Translations under genes and position numbers: made by a program
Assembly: GCF_000721105.1 (NCBI RefSeq)
Contig: NZ_JOEV01000031.1
Span: 62,001 to 126,000, forward strand
From: Streptomyces cellulosae
GTDB lineage: Bacteria; Actinomycetota; Actinomycetes; Streptomycetales; Streptomycetaceae
DNA: 64,000 nucleotides
Direction of reading: 5' to 3'
The notes under the pieces: generated by a model
The model's input: only the letters and a program-made list of their open reading frames with translations
The model's database searches: none
What the model was told of the DNA's origin: nothing
In this document: in pieces, positions 28,367 through 38,081 of the stretch
How the letters are laid out: each line of letters opens with the position of its first letter
Position numbering within the stretch: the first letter of the stretch is position 1

Positions 28367-31312
28367 TCACTCGTCGAGCGCCGCGAGCGCCTTCTTCAGG
28401 AGAGCCGTCCGGTCGGCCGCCGAGGTGACGTGCTCAAGACCGAAGCCCAGCAGCACGGTGTCGTCCGTGGTGATCGCTCCGTACGTCTGGAACAGGGTGC
28501 CGGTGCGCGTCCAGTCCTTGAGGACGGCCGGGCTGCCCGGGGGCGGCCCGGCGACCTTCCAGGCACCCAGCGACGTCTCGAAGCCCTCGGTCTCGGTGGC
28601 CGTGCCGCCGACGACCAGCGAGGCGTCGTCCGCGAGGACGCCATGGCCGCCGCTGCCGGGGTCGGTGACGTAGCTGATGGAGATCTCGACCGACTTTCCG
28701 GCATAGGCGCTCAGGTCGAAGTTCACCTGCTGCCAGCCGTTGGAGGCGCCGGTGAGGGCGTTCCACGCGCCGGTGGTGCCGGTGGCGGCGCATCCCGTGG
28801 TCGACACGGTCAGGTAGTGCTCGAGCTGCGGGTGCTCGCCCACGTAGTACCCGGCGGAGCAGTCCTCCGGCACGGTGGTGCGGGTGGCGCCGCCCGTCTC
28901 GGGGAGCGTGGTCCAGTCGTCGGCACCGGTGGTGTGGGCCTCGACGATCGCGTTGTCGTAGCCCGGCTCGGTGTCCCACAGCAGCCGGGTGCGCAGGCCG
29001 GGCTTGTCGGCCGCGCTCACGCCCGTGAGGTCCACGGTGCGGGTGAGCCGCTTGTAGGCGTCGTCGGTGTGCACGGCGGCCGCCATGGAGGAGCCCGCGT
29101 AGGGCCCGTACGGGTTGACGGTGCCGGCGAACTGGCCCGCGCCGGCACTCGCGAACTGGGGATACCTGTCGGCGGGCAGTTCGTCGGAGGTCACGCCGAA
29201 GGTCCCGGCCCCGTCCAGCGGGTTGCCGGCCGCGGGGCCGAGCGCGCCCGTGAAGCCGCCCAGCTTGCCGGAGCCGGTGAAACCGGTGGCCCCCGGGGTC
29301 GACGTACGGGAGTAGGCGCCCAGGTAGTACTGGCTGAAGTCGTTCGAAGGGGTGCCGTCGGCGAGGGCCACGCTGCCGCCGGCCTGCTCGCCGGCCTCGA
29401 GCAGCTTGCCGCCCTCGTTGAGGAAGGCGCGCAGCTCCAGCTGGGTGGCGATGCCGGGGACGCCCGCCCCGGTGTAGTGGACGACGGTGTCGAAGTGGCT
29501 CAGCACGCCGAGCGCGTCGGGCGCGCCCTGGGTGGCGACGTCCCAGACGACCGCCTTGCGGCCGGCGGCCTTCAGCGCGCCGGCGTAGGTCTGCGCCTGC
29601 GTGGCGGCCGCGCCCTCCTCCGCGACGACGAGGACGTCCGCGCGGGGCCGTTGCGCGACGGTGTAGGTGAAGTGCTCGCTGGAGACCTTCTTGCCGCTCT
29701 TCGTCTCTCCGGTGAACCACACCTCGACCTTGTCGCCCGGGTCGCCGTCCTGGACCTTGGCGCGGTACTCGTCGAAGTAGAGGTTGTCCTCACCGCCGTA
29801 GGTCTCGCCGCCCTTCCAGGGGCGCAGTGTCCGGTCGTGGGTACGGCCGTTGACGCGGTACTTGAGTTCCTTGCCGCGCAGCGCCTTCCGGGCGACGACG
29901 GAGACCTCCTGGTCGGCACCGCGCGCGTACGACGTGGAGAACGGGGCCGTGGTGAAGTCGGCGGCGCTGCGGCCGACCGACGACTTCGGCTGGTCGGGGT
30001 GGGCTGCGCTCTCGGCGACGGAGAGCGCGAACGGGATGTTCTTCTCGAACTCCTGCTGGATCAGCTTCTCGTCGTCCGGGAAGTTGAAGACCGACTGGCA
30101 GTCGGCCGCGTTCCAGGCGTCCTTGGGGTCGAGGTCCGACGCGGTCTCACAGGTCGACATCTCGGGGGTGAACATCGCGGTGCCGTTGACGTTGGCCGCG
30201 TGGCCGTCCGCCTCGCCGTTGGTGGTGTACAGCTCCGAGGAGACCTGCGGGTGGTAGCCGGGGATCGCGGAGTTGTCGGGGGTACCGGCGAGCGCCTTGT
30301 AGGCAACGTCGTCGGGGGTGTCCGTGGCCACCTGCCAGCCGACTCCGTAGAGGAGGAGCTCGGCGGCGGAGTGGTAGTTGATGCCGTACGTGAACCCGAT
30401 CCGCTTCTCGAAGACGTCCAGCGCCCTGGTCTCGGGCTCGGAGCCGGGGGCGGCGCCGCGGTAGGTCTGGCTGGTGGGGTTGGGGGACGAGCCCTCGTCG
30501 TCGTAGCCCCATTTATAGGGGAAGTTGCGGTTGAGGTCGACGCCGTCACCGGTGCTGATGGCTCCGTCGCCGTTGACGTCCCGCAGGTTCTTGCGCCACA
30601 GGCGGGTGTCGGAGTTCTGGAAGGTGTAGTCGTAGCCGTCGGGGTTGGCCGACAGCACGAACCACAGCTCGGTCGAGTCGACGAGCTTCTTGATGCGCTT
30701 GTCCGTCTTGTAGTTGTCCACGTAGTGGTGCATCAGCCGGCGGGTCATCTCCGGCGTGATCCACTCGCGCGCGTGCTGGTTGGACACGTACAGGACGGAG
30801 GGCTTGGAGCCGTCCTTGGACTTCTTCGCGCCCTTGGTCAGTTTGAGCGCGAGAATGTCCTGGCCGCCCACCGTCTTGCCGATGGAGACGACCTTGGTGA
30901 GGTCGGGGTTCTGCCTGCCGGTCCTGAGGATCTCCTCCTCCAGGCCGCCCCTGCCGCTGTACGGGCGGAACACACCCTCGGCCGCGGCCTCGACGCGCTT
31001 CTCGGCCTTGGCGGACAGCTTGTGCTCGGTGAGGCCGACGCCCTGGTCCTGGAGCGTGTCGGCCTGCTGGTCGGTGAGGTAGACCTCGACGGTGGCCTCG
31101 CCCTTCTCGGGCACCTGCTCACCGAGCTCGTGGCCGTCCTGACCGGCCGCCAGCAGCAGGGGTACCTGCTGCTGGGTGACCTCGGCCCGGAAGACCTTGA
31201 CCTCGTTGGGGTCGGGAGAGCCGGGGCTTTCCGCGGCCTGCGCGAGCGGTGCGATGCCCGCACCGCCCAGCACAAGCGCGCCAACAGCGAGGATCGGTCT
31301 CGCTTTTCTCAT
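28367..31312 (-). CDS. Secreted M14 zinc carboxypeptidase, multidomain
   Basis: 981 aa. Signal peptide residues 1-27 (basic start, hydrophobic run, AQA cleavage). A propeptide-like region to ~115 precedes the M14 peptidase (~120-420): zinc ligands in 'SNQHAREWITPEM' (HxxE) and 'INYHSAAELL', substrate Arg/Asn in 'GVDLNRNFPYKWG', and the catalytic Glu probably in 'STCETASDL'. Then come a Thr-linked sandwich domain, a flavodoxin-like or glutamine-amidotransferase-like region ('ADVLVVAEEGAAATQAQTYAGALKAAG'), and a C-terminal immune-inhibitor-A-like domain ('GWQQVNFDLSAYAGKSVEISISYVTDPG'). Probably cleaves C-terminal residues of extracellular proteins. ATG 31312 follows a GGGGG ribosome site. Confidence 0.9.
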   Translation of the reverse strand: MRKARPILAVGALVLGGAGIAPLAQAAESPGSPDPNEVKVFRAEVTQQQVPLLLAAGQDGHELGEQVPEKGEATVEVYLTDQQADTLQDQGVGLTEHKLSAKAEKRVEAAAEGVFRPYSGRGGLEEEILRTGRQNPDLTKVVSIGKTVGGQDILALKLTKGAKKSKDGSKPSVLYVSNQHAREWITPEMTRRLMHHYVDNYKTDKRIKKLVDSTELWFVLSANPDGYDYTFQNSDTRLWRKNLRDVNGDGAISTGDGVDLNRNFPYKWGYDDEGSSPNPTSQTYRGAAPGSEPETRALDVFEKRIGFTYGINYHSAAELLLYGVGWQVATDTPDDVAYKALAGTPDNSAIPGYHPQVSSELYTTNGEADGHAANVNGTAMFTPEMSTCETASDLDPKDAWNAADCQSVFNFPDDEKLIQQEFEKNIPFALSVAESAAHPDQPKSSVGRSAADFTTAPFSTSYARGADQEVSVVARKALRGKELKYRVNGRTHDRTLRPWKGGETYGGEDNLYFDEYRAKVQDGDPGDKVEVWFTGETKSGKKVSSEHFTYTVAQRPRADVLVVAEEGAAATQAQTYAGALKAAGRKAVVWDVATQGAPDALGVLSHFDTVVHYTGAGVPGIATQLELRAFLNEGGKLLEAGEQAGGSVALADGTPSNDFSQYYLGAYSRTSTPGATGFTGSGKLGGFTGALGPAAGNPLDGAGTFGVTSDELPADRYPQFASAGAGQFAGTVNPYGPYAGSSMAAAVHTDDAYKRLTRTVDLTGVSAADKPGLRTRLLWDTEPGYDNAIVEAHTTGADDWTTLPETGGATRTTVPEDCSAGYYVGEHPQLEHYLTVSTTGCAATGTTGAWNALTGASNGWQQVNFDLSAYAGKSVEISISYVTDPGSGGHGVLADDASLVVGGTATETEGFETSLGAWKVAGPPPGSPAVLKDWTRTGTLFQTYGAITTDDTVLLGFGLEHVTSAADRTALLKKALAALDE

Positions 31313-31407
31313 GAACCCCCCTAGCGTGGGTCCGCCACAGCAGCGAACTGATGCCAGGCTCATGACAGTTCATGATCGAGTCAAGGGCGCCACAACGACA
31401 CGCAAAA

Positions 31408-31444
31408 GCCGGTGCCGTTCACCCAAGTGGGCGTCGGCACCGGC
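31408..31444. terminator. Hairpin downstream of whiA
   Basis: A perfect 10-bp stem (31408-31417 with 31435-31444), 17-base loop that can itself form three pairs. 47 bases past the whiA stop. Confidence 0.65.
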
Positions 31445-31490
31445 GCAATGAGGGACCTTCAGATGCTCCGGCCCGTCCCGCTCGTCCGGC

Positions 31491-32480
31491 TCATCCGACA
31501 AGGTTGTCGGCGAGCTCCTCGCTGAGGTTGGCGTCCGTGCCCGGGATGCCGAGGTCGGAGGCGCGTTTGTCGGCCATCGCCAGCAGCCGGCGGATACGGC
31601 CGGCCACCGCGTCCTTGGTCAGCGGCGGGTCGGCGAGCGCGCCCAGCTCCTCCAGGGAGGCCTGCTTGTGGTCCATGCGCAGCCGGCCGGCGGCAGCCAG
31701 GTGCTCGGGCACGTCGTCGCCGAGGATCTCCAGGGCACGCTGCACCCGGGCGCCGGCTGCGACGGCCGCGCGTGCGGAGCGGCGCAGGTTGGCGTCGTCG
31801 AAGTTGGCGAGACGGTTCGCCGTGGCGCGCACCTCGCGGCGCATCCGGCGCTCCTCCCAGGCCAGCACCGACTCGTGGGCGCCGAGACGAGTCAGCAGGG
31901 CGCCGATCGCGTCACCGTCACGGACGACCACGCGGTCCACCCCGCGCACCTCGCGGGCCTTCGCCGCGATCGACAGCCGACGGGCGGCTCCGACCAGGGC
32001 GAGCGCGGCCTCGGGGCCCGGGCAGGTCACTTCCAGGGAGGAGGAACGGCCGGGTTCGGTGAGCGAGCCGTGCGCCAGGAAGGCCCCGCGCCAGGCCGCC
32101 TCCGCGTCGCAGGTGGCCCCCGAGACCACCTGCGGCGGCAGACCCCGGATCGGGCGCCCCCGGCCGTCCACCAGGCCGGTCTGCCGGGCCAGCTGGTCAC
32201 CGCCGGCGACGACCCGGACGACGTAACGCGAGCCGCGGCGCAGTCCGCCAGGTGCCATCACGATCAGCTCGGAACTGTGGCCGAAGATCTCCAGGATGTC
32301 CCGCTTGAGACGGCGGGCCGCCATCGCGGTGTCCAGCTCCGCCTCGATCACGATGCGCCCGCTCACCAGGTGGAGGCCGCCGGCGAACCGCAGAAGGGCG
32401 GAGACCTCCGCCTTCCTGCAGCAGGTCCGGGTGACGGGGAGCCGGGAGATCTCGTCCTTCACCGCTGCCGTCATCGCCAT
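31491..32480 (-). CDS. whiA: WhiA sporulation regulator
   Basis: 329 aa, full length. N-terminal LAGLIDADG-like domain ('[23 protein letters not shown]' and '[20 protein letters not shown]') and C-terminal helix-turn-helix ('[30 protein letters not shown]'). With WhiB it activates the switch from aerial growth to sporulation septation. ATG 32480 has GGAAGGA seven bases upstream; a second ATG (32474) forms an ATGA with the yvcK stop. Last gene of uvrC-rapZ-yvcK-whiA. Confidence 0.97.
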   Translation of the reverse strand: MAMTAAVKDEISRLPVTRTCCRKAEVSALLRFAGGLHLVSGRIVIEAELDTAMAARRLKRDILEIFGHSSELIVMAPGGLRRGSRYVVRVVAGGDQLARQTGLVDGRGRPIRGLPPQVVSGATCDAEAAWRGAFLAHGSLTEPGRSSSLEVTCPGPEAALALVGAARRLSIAAKAREVRGVDRVVVRDGDAIGALLTRLGAHESVLAWEERRMRREVRATANRLANFDDANLRRSARAAVAAGARVQRALEILGDDVPEHLAAAGRLRMDHKQASLEELGALADPPLTKDAVAGRIRRLLAMADKRASDLGIPGTDANLSEELADNLVG

Positions 32481-33538
32481 GGGCCGATCCTTCCATGCAT
32501 CCGAAAAATACGGTCGTACGCGGCGGCCAGAAGCTCCGGGTCATGCCTTGGGCTCCCGTCTGTCCGGGCCACCGGGGCCAGCTCGACCGCGGCTCCGAGC
32601 CGCTTGGCGGCCTCGGTGAGCACTTCGCGATCAGGCACGGCGGCCTCGTCGGCCAGCACCACGTCCAGGGCGAGTTTAGGGGCGTGTCGTCCCAAAACCT
32701 CCACATGACGCTGCGGGGAGAAGCCCTCGGTTTCTCCGGGTTGCGGCGCGAGGTTCAGGGAGAGTACCCGGCGGGCCTTCGTCTGCGTGAGCGCGTCCAG
32801 GAGCTCGGGCACCAGCAGGTGCGGGATGACCGACGAGAACCAGGAGCCGGGGCCCAGGACCACCCAGTCCGCGTCGAGGACGGCCTCCACCGCCTCCGGG
32901 ACCGCGGGCGGGTCGTGCGGAACGAGGTGCACGGACTGCACCTCGCCGGGGGTGAGGGCGACGGTGGCCTGTCCCCGTACGGTGTCGACCGCCTCGGGCC
33001 GCTCCGGGTCGTGGCCCTTGACCAGGGCCTGCAGTTCCAGCGGTACGGCGGACATGGGCAGCACCCGCCCGTGTGCGCCGAGCAGCCTGCCGACCAGGTC
33101 GAGGGCCTGGACATGGTCGCCGAGCTGCTCCCACAGGGCGACGATCAGCAGGTTGCCGACCGCGTGTTCGTGCAGGTCGCCCTGGGACTGGAAGCGGTGC
33201 TGGATGACCCGGGCCCAGGTCTGGCCCCAGTCGTCGTCGCCGCACAGCGCGGCCAGCGCCTTGCGTAGGTCTCCGGGTGGCAGCACCCCCAGCTCGTCAC
33301 GCAGGCGTCCGCTGGAGCCGCCGTCGTCCGCCACGGTGACGACGGCGGTGAGGTCGCCGGTGATCCGGCGCAGTGCGGCGAGTGAGGCGGACAGGCCCAT
33401 GCCGCCGCCGAGTGCGACCACCTTGGGCTGGGCGCCCCGGCGGCGCGGCTTGGCGCCGCGCGCCTCGACGGGCCTGCTCGCCCTGCCCTCCGGGACGGCC
33501 CGGCGCAGCCCACTCAGCCGCGGAGTACGTACCGTCAT
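32471..33538 (-). CDS. yvcK: YvcK/CofD-like gluconeogenesis factor
   Basis: 355 aa. '[60 protein letters not shown]' is the family signature, binding UDP-N-acetylglucosamine in Bacillus and Mycobacterium, where YvcK affects cell-wall precursor flow. The first ~37 residues are a basic extension. Coupled to rapZ (ATGA) and overlapping whiA by ten bases. Confidence 0.95.
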   Translation of the reverse strand: MTVRTPRLSGLRRAVPEGRASRPVEARGAKPRRRGAQPKVVALGGGMGLSASLAALRRITGDLTAVVTVADDGGSSGRLRDELGVLPPGDLRKALAALCGDDDWGQTWARVIQHRFQSQGDLHEHAVGNLLIVALWEQLGDHVQALDLVGRLLGAHGRVLPMSAVPLELQALVKGHDPERPEAVDTVRGQATVALTPGEVQSVHLVPHDPPAVPEAVEAVLDADWVVLGPGSWFSSVIPHLLVPELLDALTQTKARRVLSLNLAPQPGETEGFSPQRHVEVLGRHAPKLALDVVLADEAAVPDREVLTEAAKRLGAAVELAPVARTDGSPRHDPELLAAAYDRIFRMHGRIGPWR

Positions 33539-34494
33539 TCCCGTCCCATGTCCCGGTGCACGACCACCGTCTCCACGCCCTCGGCCGCGAGTCGCGCGGC
33601 GAGCTTCTCCGAAGTGGCGACCGAGCGGTGCTTGCCGCCCGTGCAGCCGATGGCGATCGTCACGTACCGCTTGCCCTCACGGCGGTAGCCGGCCGCGATG
33701 AGCCGGAGCAGTTCGGCGTAGCGGTCGAGGAACTCCTTGGCGCCGGGCTGGTTGAAGACGTACGCCGACACCTCCTCGTTCAGGCCGGTGAAGGGGCGCA
33801 GTTCCGGGACCCAGTGCGGGTTGGGGAGGAAGCGCATGTCCGCGACCAGGTCGGCGTCGACCGGGAGGCCGTACTTGAAGCCGAAGGACATGACGGTGGC
33901 CCGAAGCTCGGGCTCCTCCTCGCCGGCGAACCGGGCGTCCATCTTGGCGCGCAGTTCGTGCACGTTGAGGCTGGAGGTGTCGATCACCAGGTCGGCGTCG
34001 CCGCGCAGCTCGCGCAGCAGTTCGCGCTCGGCGGCGATGCCGTCGACGATGCGGCCGTCGCCCTGGAGCGGGTGCGGGCGGCGCACCGACTCGAAGCGGC
34101 GCACCAAGGCCTCGTCCGACGACTCCAGGAAGACGATCCGCCGGGTGACGTTCCTGCTGTCGAGGTCGGCGAGGGACTCGCGGAGGTTGTCGAAGAAGCG
34201 GCGGCCGCGGACGTCGACGACGACCGCGATCCGCGCCACGTTGCCCTGGGAGCGGGCTCCGAGCTCCACCATGGTGGGGATCAGGGCCGGCGGCAGGTTG
34301 TCGACGACGAACCAGCCGAGGTCCTCCAGACACTTGGCGGCCGTCGAGCGCCCGGCCCCGGACATGCCGGAGATGATCACCAGCTCGGGGATGGCCGCGT
34401 CCGGGACCGCGGCCGTCTCGTTGGGCGTGCCCGTACTCACCTGTGCTCCGTCTCCGGCCTGGCCTTGTTGCCCGTCGTGCTCGTTCACATTCAT
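33535..34494 (-). CDS. rapZ: RapZ-family nucleotide-binding protein
   Basis: 319 aa. Walker A 'GMSGAGRS' (~residue 43), then '[12 protein letters not shown]'-type block ('[17 protein letters not shown]'), '[24 protein letters not shown]' and C-terminal '[20 protein letters not shown]'. In E. coli RapZ guides GlmY/GlmZ decay; in actinobacteria the role is unclear. The first ~35 residues are a variable, acidic extension. ATG overlaps uvrC stop. Confidence 0.95.
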   Translation of the reverse strand: MNVNEHDGQQGQAGDGAQVSTGTPNETAAVPDAAIPELVIISGMSGAGRSTAAKCLEDLGWFVVDNLPPALIPTMVELGARSQGNVARIAVVVDVRGRRFFDNLRESLADLDSRNVTRRIVFLESSDEALVRRFESVRRPHPLQGDGRIVDGIAAERELLRELRGDADLVIDTSSLNVHELRAKMDARFAGEEEPELRATVMSFGFKYGLPVDADLVADMRFLPNPHWVPELRPFTGLNEEVSAYVFNQPGAKEFLDRYAELLRLIAAGYRREGKRYVTIAIGCTGGKHRSVATSEKLAARLAAEGVETVVVHRDMGRE

Positions 34495-36569
34495 GTCTCC
34501 TGCCCCCGTCGTTCGTCCGGGGCGCCCATCGTCACGGGCTCCCCACTGGAACCCATGGTGCCGGGTTCCTCTTCCATGATCTCGCCAGTCGCCGTGTTCA
34601 CGGCCGGCGTGGCGGGAGCCGACTGGGCGAGGGCGACGGCGATCGTCTCGGCCGTCTTGCGGCCTATGCCGGGGACCTCGCAGATCTGGTCGATGGTGGC
34701 GGACCGCAGTTTCTTCAACGAACCGAAATGCTTCAGCAGTGCCTGCTTGCGCGTGTCCCCGAGCCCCGGGACGTCGTCCAGCGGGCTCGACCGGAAACGC
34801 TTGGCCCTCTTGGTCCGCTGGTAGGTGATCGCGAACCGGTGGGCCTCGTCACGGACGCGTTGCAGCAGGTAGAGGCCCTCGCTGGTACGGGGCAGGACCA
34901 CCGGGTCGTCCTCGCCGGGCAGCCAGACCTCCTCCAGGCGCTTGGCGAGGCCGCAGACAGCGATGTCGTCGATGCCGAGCTCGTCCAGGGCCCTCTTGGC
35001 GGCGGCCACCTGCGGCTGGCCGCCGTCGACGACGACGAGCTGGGGCGGGTAGGCGAAGCGCTTGGGGCGCCCGTCGTCGTCCTTGAGACCGTCGCCGAGG
35101 CCGTTGGTGAGGCCCTCGGTGGCACCGTCGGTGGGGCCCGCGTCGCCGTCGGTCCACTCGCCCGTCTTCTCCTTCTCCGCGAGGTAGCGCCGGAAGCGGC
35201 GGGTGATCACCTCGTGCATGGAGCGGACGTCGTCCTGGCCCTCGAAGCCCTTGATCTGGAAGCGGCGGTACTCGCTCTTGCGCTGCAGGCCGTCCTCGAA
35301 GACGACCATGGAGGCCACGACGTCGTCGCCCTGGAGGTGCGAGATGTCGTAGCACTCGATGCGCAGGGGGGCGCTGTCCAGGTCGAGGGCCTCGGCGATC
35401 TCCTCCAGGGCACGCGAGCGGGTGGTCAGGTCGGAGGCGCGCTTGGTCTTGTGCAGGGCGAGCGCCTGGAGGGCGTTGCGCTGCACGGTCTCCATGAGGG
35501 CCTTCTTGTCGCCGCGCTGCGGTATGCGCAGCGAGACGTTCGACCCGCGCCGCTCGCTGAGCCACTCCTGGACGGGCTCCACGGGGTCGGGCAGGGCAGG
35601 GACGAGGACCTCCTTGGGGACCGCGTCACCCTTCTCCTCGCCGTAGAGCTGCTGGAGGGCGTGTTCGACGAGGGCGCCGGTGGTGATCTCCTCGACCTTG
35701 TCGGTGACCCAGCCGCGCTGGCCGCGCACGCGTCCGCCGCGGACGTGGAAGATCTGCACGGCCGCTTCCAGCTCGTCCTCGGCGACCGCGATCAGGTCGG
35801 CGTCGGTCGCGTCGGCGAGCACGACCGCGTTCTTCTCCATGGCCCTCTTCAGGGCCTCGATGTCGTCGCGCAGGCGAGCCGCCCGCTCGTACTCCATCTC
35901 CTCGGCCGCCTCCATCATCTGCTTCTCCAGGCGGCGCAGATAGGTGCCGGTGCGGCCGGCCACGAAGTCGCAGAACTCCTCGGCCAGTTCGCGGTGCTCC
36001 TCGGCGGAGACCCGCTCGACGCAGGGTGCGGAGCACTTGCCGATGTAACCGAGCAGGCAGGGACGGCCGGTGCGGGCGGCGTTCTTGAAGACGCCGGCCG
36101 AACAGGTGCGCACGGGGAAGACGCGCAGGAGGAGGTCGACGGTGTCGCGGATCGCCCAGGCGTGTCCGTACGGCCCGAAGTAGCGCACGCCCTTCTTCTT
36201 GTGACCGCGCATAACCTGAACACGCGGGAACTCCTCGTTCATCGTCACCGCGAGGTACGGGTAGCTCTTGTCGTCGCGGTACTTGACGTTGAAGCGGGGG
36301 TCGAACTCCTTGATCCAGGAGTACTCCAGCTGCAGCGCCTCGACTTCCGTGGACACCACCGTCCATTCCACGGACGCGGCCGTGGTGACCATGGTGCGGG
36401 TGCGGGGGTGCAGGCCCGCCAGATCCTGGAAGTAGTTCGCCAGGCGCTGGCGCAGGCTTTTCGCCTTTCCGACGTAGATCACCCGGCGGTGCTCGTCTCG
36501 GAACCTGTAGACCCCGGGAGAGTCCGGGATCTGTCCCGGCCGGGGGCGGTAGCTGGAGGGATCGGCCAT
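34491..36569 (-). CDS. uvrC: UvrC, excinuclease ABC subunit C
   Basis: 692 aa. GIY-YIG nuclease at the N-terminus ('[27 protein letters not shown]'), four cysteines near 150-180, UVR motif ~205-240, RNase H-like 5' nuclease ('[24 protein letters not shown]', '[14 protein letters not shown]') and C-terminal HhH pair ('[19 protein letters not shown]'). A 30-residue acidic/Gly insertion ('[20 protein letters not shown]') sits in the nuclease domain. ATG 36569 lies seven bases after the -10 of a PafBC-type promoter, so the message is probably leaderless. Confidence 0.97.
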   Translation of the reverse strand: MADPSSYRPRPGQIPDSPGVYRFRDEHRRVIYVGKAKSLRQRLANYFQDLAGLHPRTRTMVTTAASVEWTVVSTEVEALQLEYSWIKEFDPRFNVKYRDDKSYPYLAVTMNEEFPRVQVMRGHKKKGVRYFGPYGHAWAIRDTVDLLLRVFPVRTCSAGVFKNAARTGRPCLLGYIGKCSAPCVERVSAEEHRELAEEFCDFVAGRTGTYLRRLEKQMMEAAEEMEYERAARLRDDIEALKRAMEKNAVVLADATDADLIAVAEDELEAAVQIFHVRGGRVRGQRGWVTDKVEEITTGALVEHALQQLYGEEKGDAVPKEVLVPALPDPVEPVQEWLSERRGSNVSLRIPQRGDKKALMETVQRNALQALALHKTKRASDLTTRSRALEEIAEALDLDSAPLRIECYDISHLQGDDVVASMVVFEDGLQRKSEYRRFQIKGFEGQDDVRSMHEVITRRFRRYLAEKEKTGEWTDGDAGPTDGATEGLTNGLGDGLKDDDGRPKRFAYPPQLVVVDGGQPQVAAAKRALDELGIDDIAVCGLAKRLEEVWLPGEDDPVVLPRTSEGLYLLQRVRDEAHRFAITYQRTKRAKRFRSSPLDDVPGLGDTRKQALLKHFGSLKKLRSATIDQICEVPGIGRKTAETIAVALAQSAPATPAVNTATGEIMEEEPGTMGSSGEPVTMGAPDERRGQET

Positions 36570-36576
36570 GTCTCAC

Positions 36577-36599
36577 ACCCTACTGGCGGGGGCTGACAG
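36577..36599 (-). promoter_or_regulatory. PafBC-type damage promoter of the uvrC operon (variant)
   Basis: Minus strand: CTGTCAGCCCC, six bases, TAGGGT, then seven bases to the uvrC ATG. The TGTCAG core, spacing and -10 match the consensus; the GTGG part does not. Would drive uvrC-rapZ-yvcK-whiA. Confidence 0.6.
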
Positions 36600-36759
36600 T
36601 GCGGCGTCCGTGAGTTCCCGGCTGCGCTGCGTGCACGAGAAGGTTCGTTCCGCGACGGGTCCGTCGCGGATTGCGGCCGGCCGCGGCGCACCGGGCGGTC
36701 CTCACCTCGACGCGCTCCCACGACCACCACGCCCTCCGAGTGAGCTCGAAGTCGGCCAT
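36580..36759 (-). CDS. Possible small protein upstream of uvrC
   Basis: 59 aa from ATG 36759, Arg-rich with 'FELTRRAWWSWERVEV' at the N-terminus. GC3 is high in the first half, lower in the second. It ends with TAG inside the uvrC promoter, and no homology is evident, so it may be chance. Confidence 0.25.
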   Translation of the reverse strand: MADFELTRRAWWSWERVEVRTARCAAAGRNPRRTRRGTNLLVHAAQPGTHGRRTVSPRQ

Positions 36760-36939
36760 GAGCCCACCAGGGATCGACATCAGGTGTTGTCGGGACTTGG
36801 TCAACACGCTTCAATGCGGGGGAACTGCGGGCCCTGAACGACGGCGTACGGATGTGAAGACCCCCGTCGGCACAGTGGTACCGGCACGTCCACGCACGGT
36901 CTGACCAGCCGTCGTGCCCCTTCACAGAAAGGCCTCTGC

Positions 36940-37896
36940 ATGCCGCACGCCACTCAGCACGCGGACATCGCCGGCGGCGTCACCGCGGAACTGGACTCGG
37001 CCCTGCGTGGCGGCCCCTTCCACGTCGCCCTGCGCGCCGCGATCGCCGCCCGCGGACTGCCGCTGCAGCGGGTGCAGCACCACCTGTCACGCCACGGGGT
37101 CAAGGTCGGCGTCACCAGCCTGAGTTACTGGCAGCAAGGCGCCCGGCGCCCCCAGCGTCCGGAGTCACTGCGGGCCGTGCGGGCGCTGGAGGAGATCCTC
37201 CAGCTGCCGGAGGAGTCACTGATCCGGCTGCTCGCCCGGCCCGACGAGGGCCCCGCCGCGCAGCGGCCCGCGGCCCGTTCCTACCGCTCCCTGATGGCCG
37301 CCTCGGACGTGCTGGAGCACCTGCTGGCCGACCTGGGTGCGCCGCTGGACGGCGGGCTGCACACCCTCGGGCACCACGAACGGATCCGCATCGGGGCGCG
37401 TCGCGAACTCGCGGCGCGGGAGTCGCACCACATCGTCCGCGCCCACCGGGACGGCGTCGACCGCTTCGTGGCCGTCCACCACGGCGACCCCGGGTGTGCA
37501 CCCGAGCGCATGACCGTCCAGGCCCTGGAAAACTGCCGTACCGGACGGATCCGTTCGCACCACGACACCGGTGTGCTCGTGACCGAGCTGCTCTTCGACG
37601 CCCGGCTGCGGGCCGGCGACACCTTCCTGTTCCGCTACGGCGTCGAGGACGGCACGGCGGGCGTGTCGCGGGAGTACGTCCGCGGTCCGGGGCCCGCGGG
37701 CGGCCAGTACGCGCTCCAGGTGCGGTTCGACGAGAACGCCCTGCCCGTGCGCTGCCACCGGTTCACCCAGCACTCGGCGGCGGCGCCGCGCGCCGGCCGC
37801 CAGGAACTGGCACTCACCGGGAGACACCACTCGGTGCACCTGGTCGAGCCGCGGGTGCGGTCGGGGATCGTGGGGATCGCCTGGGACTGGGAGTGA
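36940..37896 (+). CDS. XRE-like helix-turn-helix protein
   Basis: 318 aa. Residues ~25-90 ('FHVALRAAIAARGLPLQRVQHHLSRHGVKVGVTSLSYWQQGARRPQRPESLRAVRALEEILQLP') look like a helix-turn-helix of the Cro/C1 class with a regulator-like arrangement. The remaining ~220 residues form a beta-rich domain ('HHERIRIGARRELAARESHHIVRAHRDGVDRF') that I do not recognise. Conserved type in Streptomyces with unknown role. ATG 36940 follows AAAGG. Stands alone between uvrC (divergent) and the lacI-type gene. Confidence 0.75.
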   Translation: MPHATQHADIAGGVTAELDSALRGGPFHVALRAAIAARGLPLQRVQHHLSRHGVKVGVTSLSYWQQGARRPQRPESLRAVRALEEILQLPEESLIRLLARPDEGPAAQRPAARSYRSLMAASDVLEHLLADLGAPLDGGLHTLGHHERIRIGARRELAARESHHIVRAHRDGVDRFVAVHHGDPGCAPERMTVQALENCRTGRIRSHHDTGVLVTELLFDARLRAGDTFLFRYGVEDGTAGVSREYVRGPGPAGGQYALQVRFDENALPVRCHRFTQHSAAAPRAGRQELALTGRHHSVHLVEPRVRSGIVGIAWDWE

Positions 37897-37993
37897 GCCG
37901 GGCGCCCGGACCGTGGGTGAGTTCCATCCACGGTGAGTGATTCTCCCGAACCCTGGGCGGCCTGCCTGGAGCGTGAGGTGGACGGTGACGCGG

Positions 37994-38019
37994 CGTAAAC
38001 GATTGCGCAAACGTTTACG
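37994..38019. promoter_or_regulatory. LacI-type operator upstream of the regulator gene
   Basis: CGTAAACG (37994-38001) and CGTTTACG (38012-38019) form a perfect inverted repeat around ATTGCGCAAA, itself near-palindromic. It lies 63 bases before the LacI-family gene, suggesting autoregulation of regulator plus kinase. Confidence 0.7.
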
Positions 38020-38081
38020 TGGGCCGCCGAATCGGATACGTTCCCGTCCGGAAGGCCCGCGCGGCCCGAGAGGAGAACCTG

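Noticed and set aside
31360..31390. ACTGTCATGAG as a seventh PafBC-type promoter (for the carboxypeptidase)
   Set aside because: The GTGG part is missing and the -10 position reads ATCAGT, not TAnnnT.
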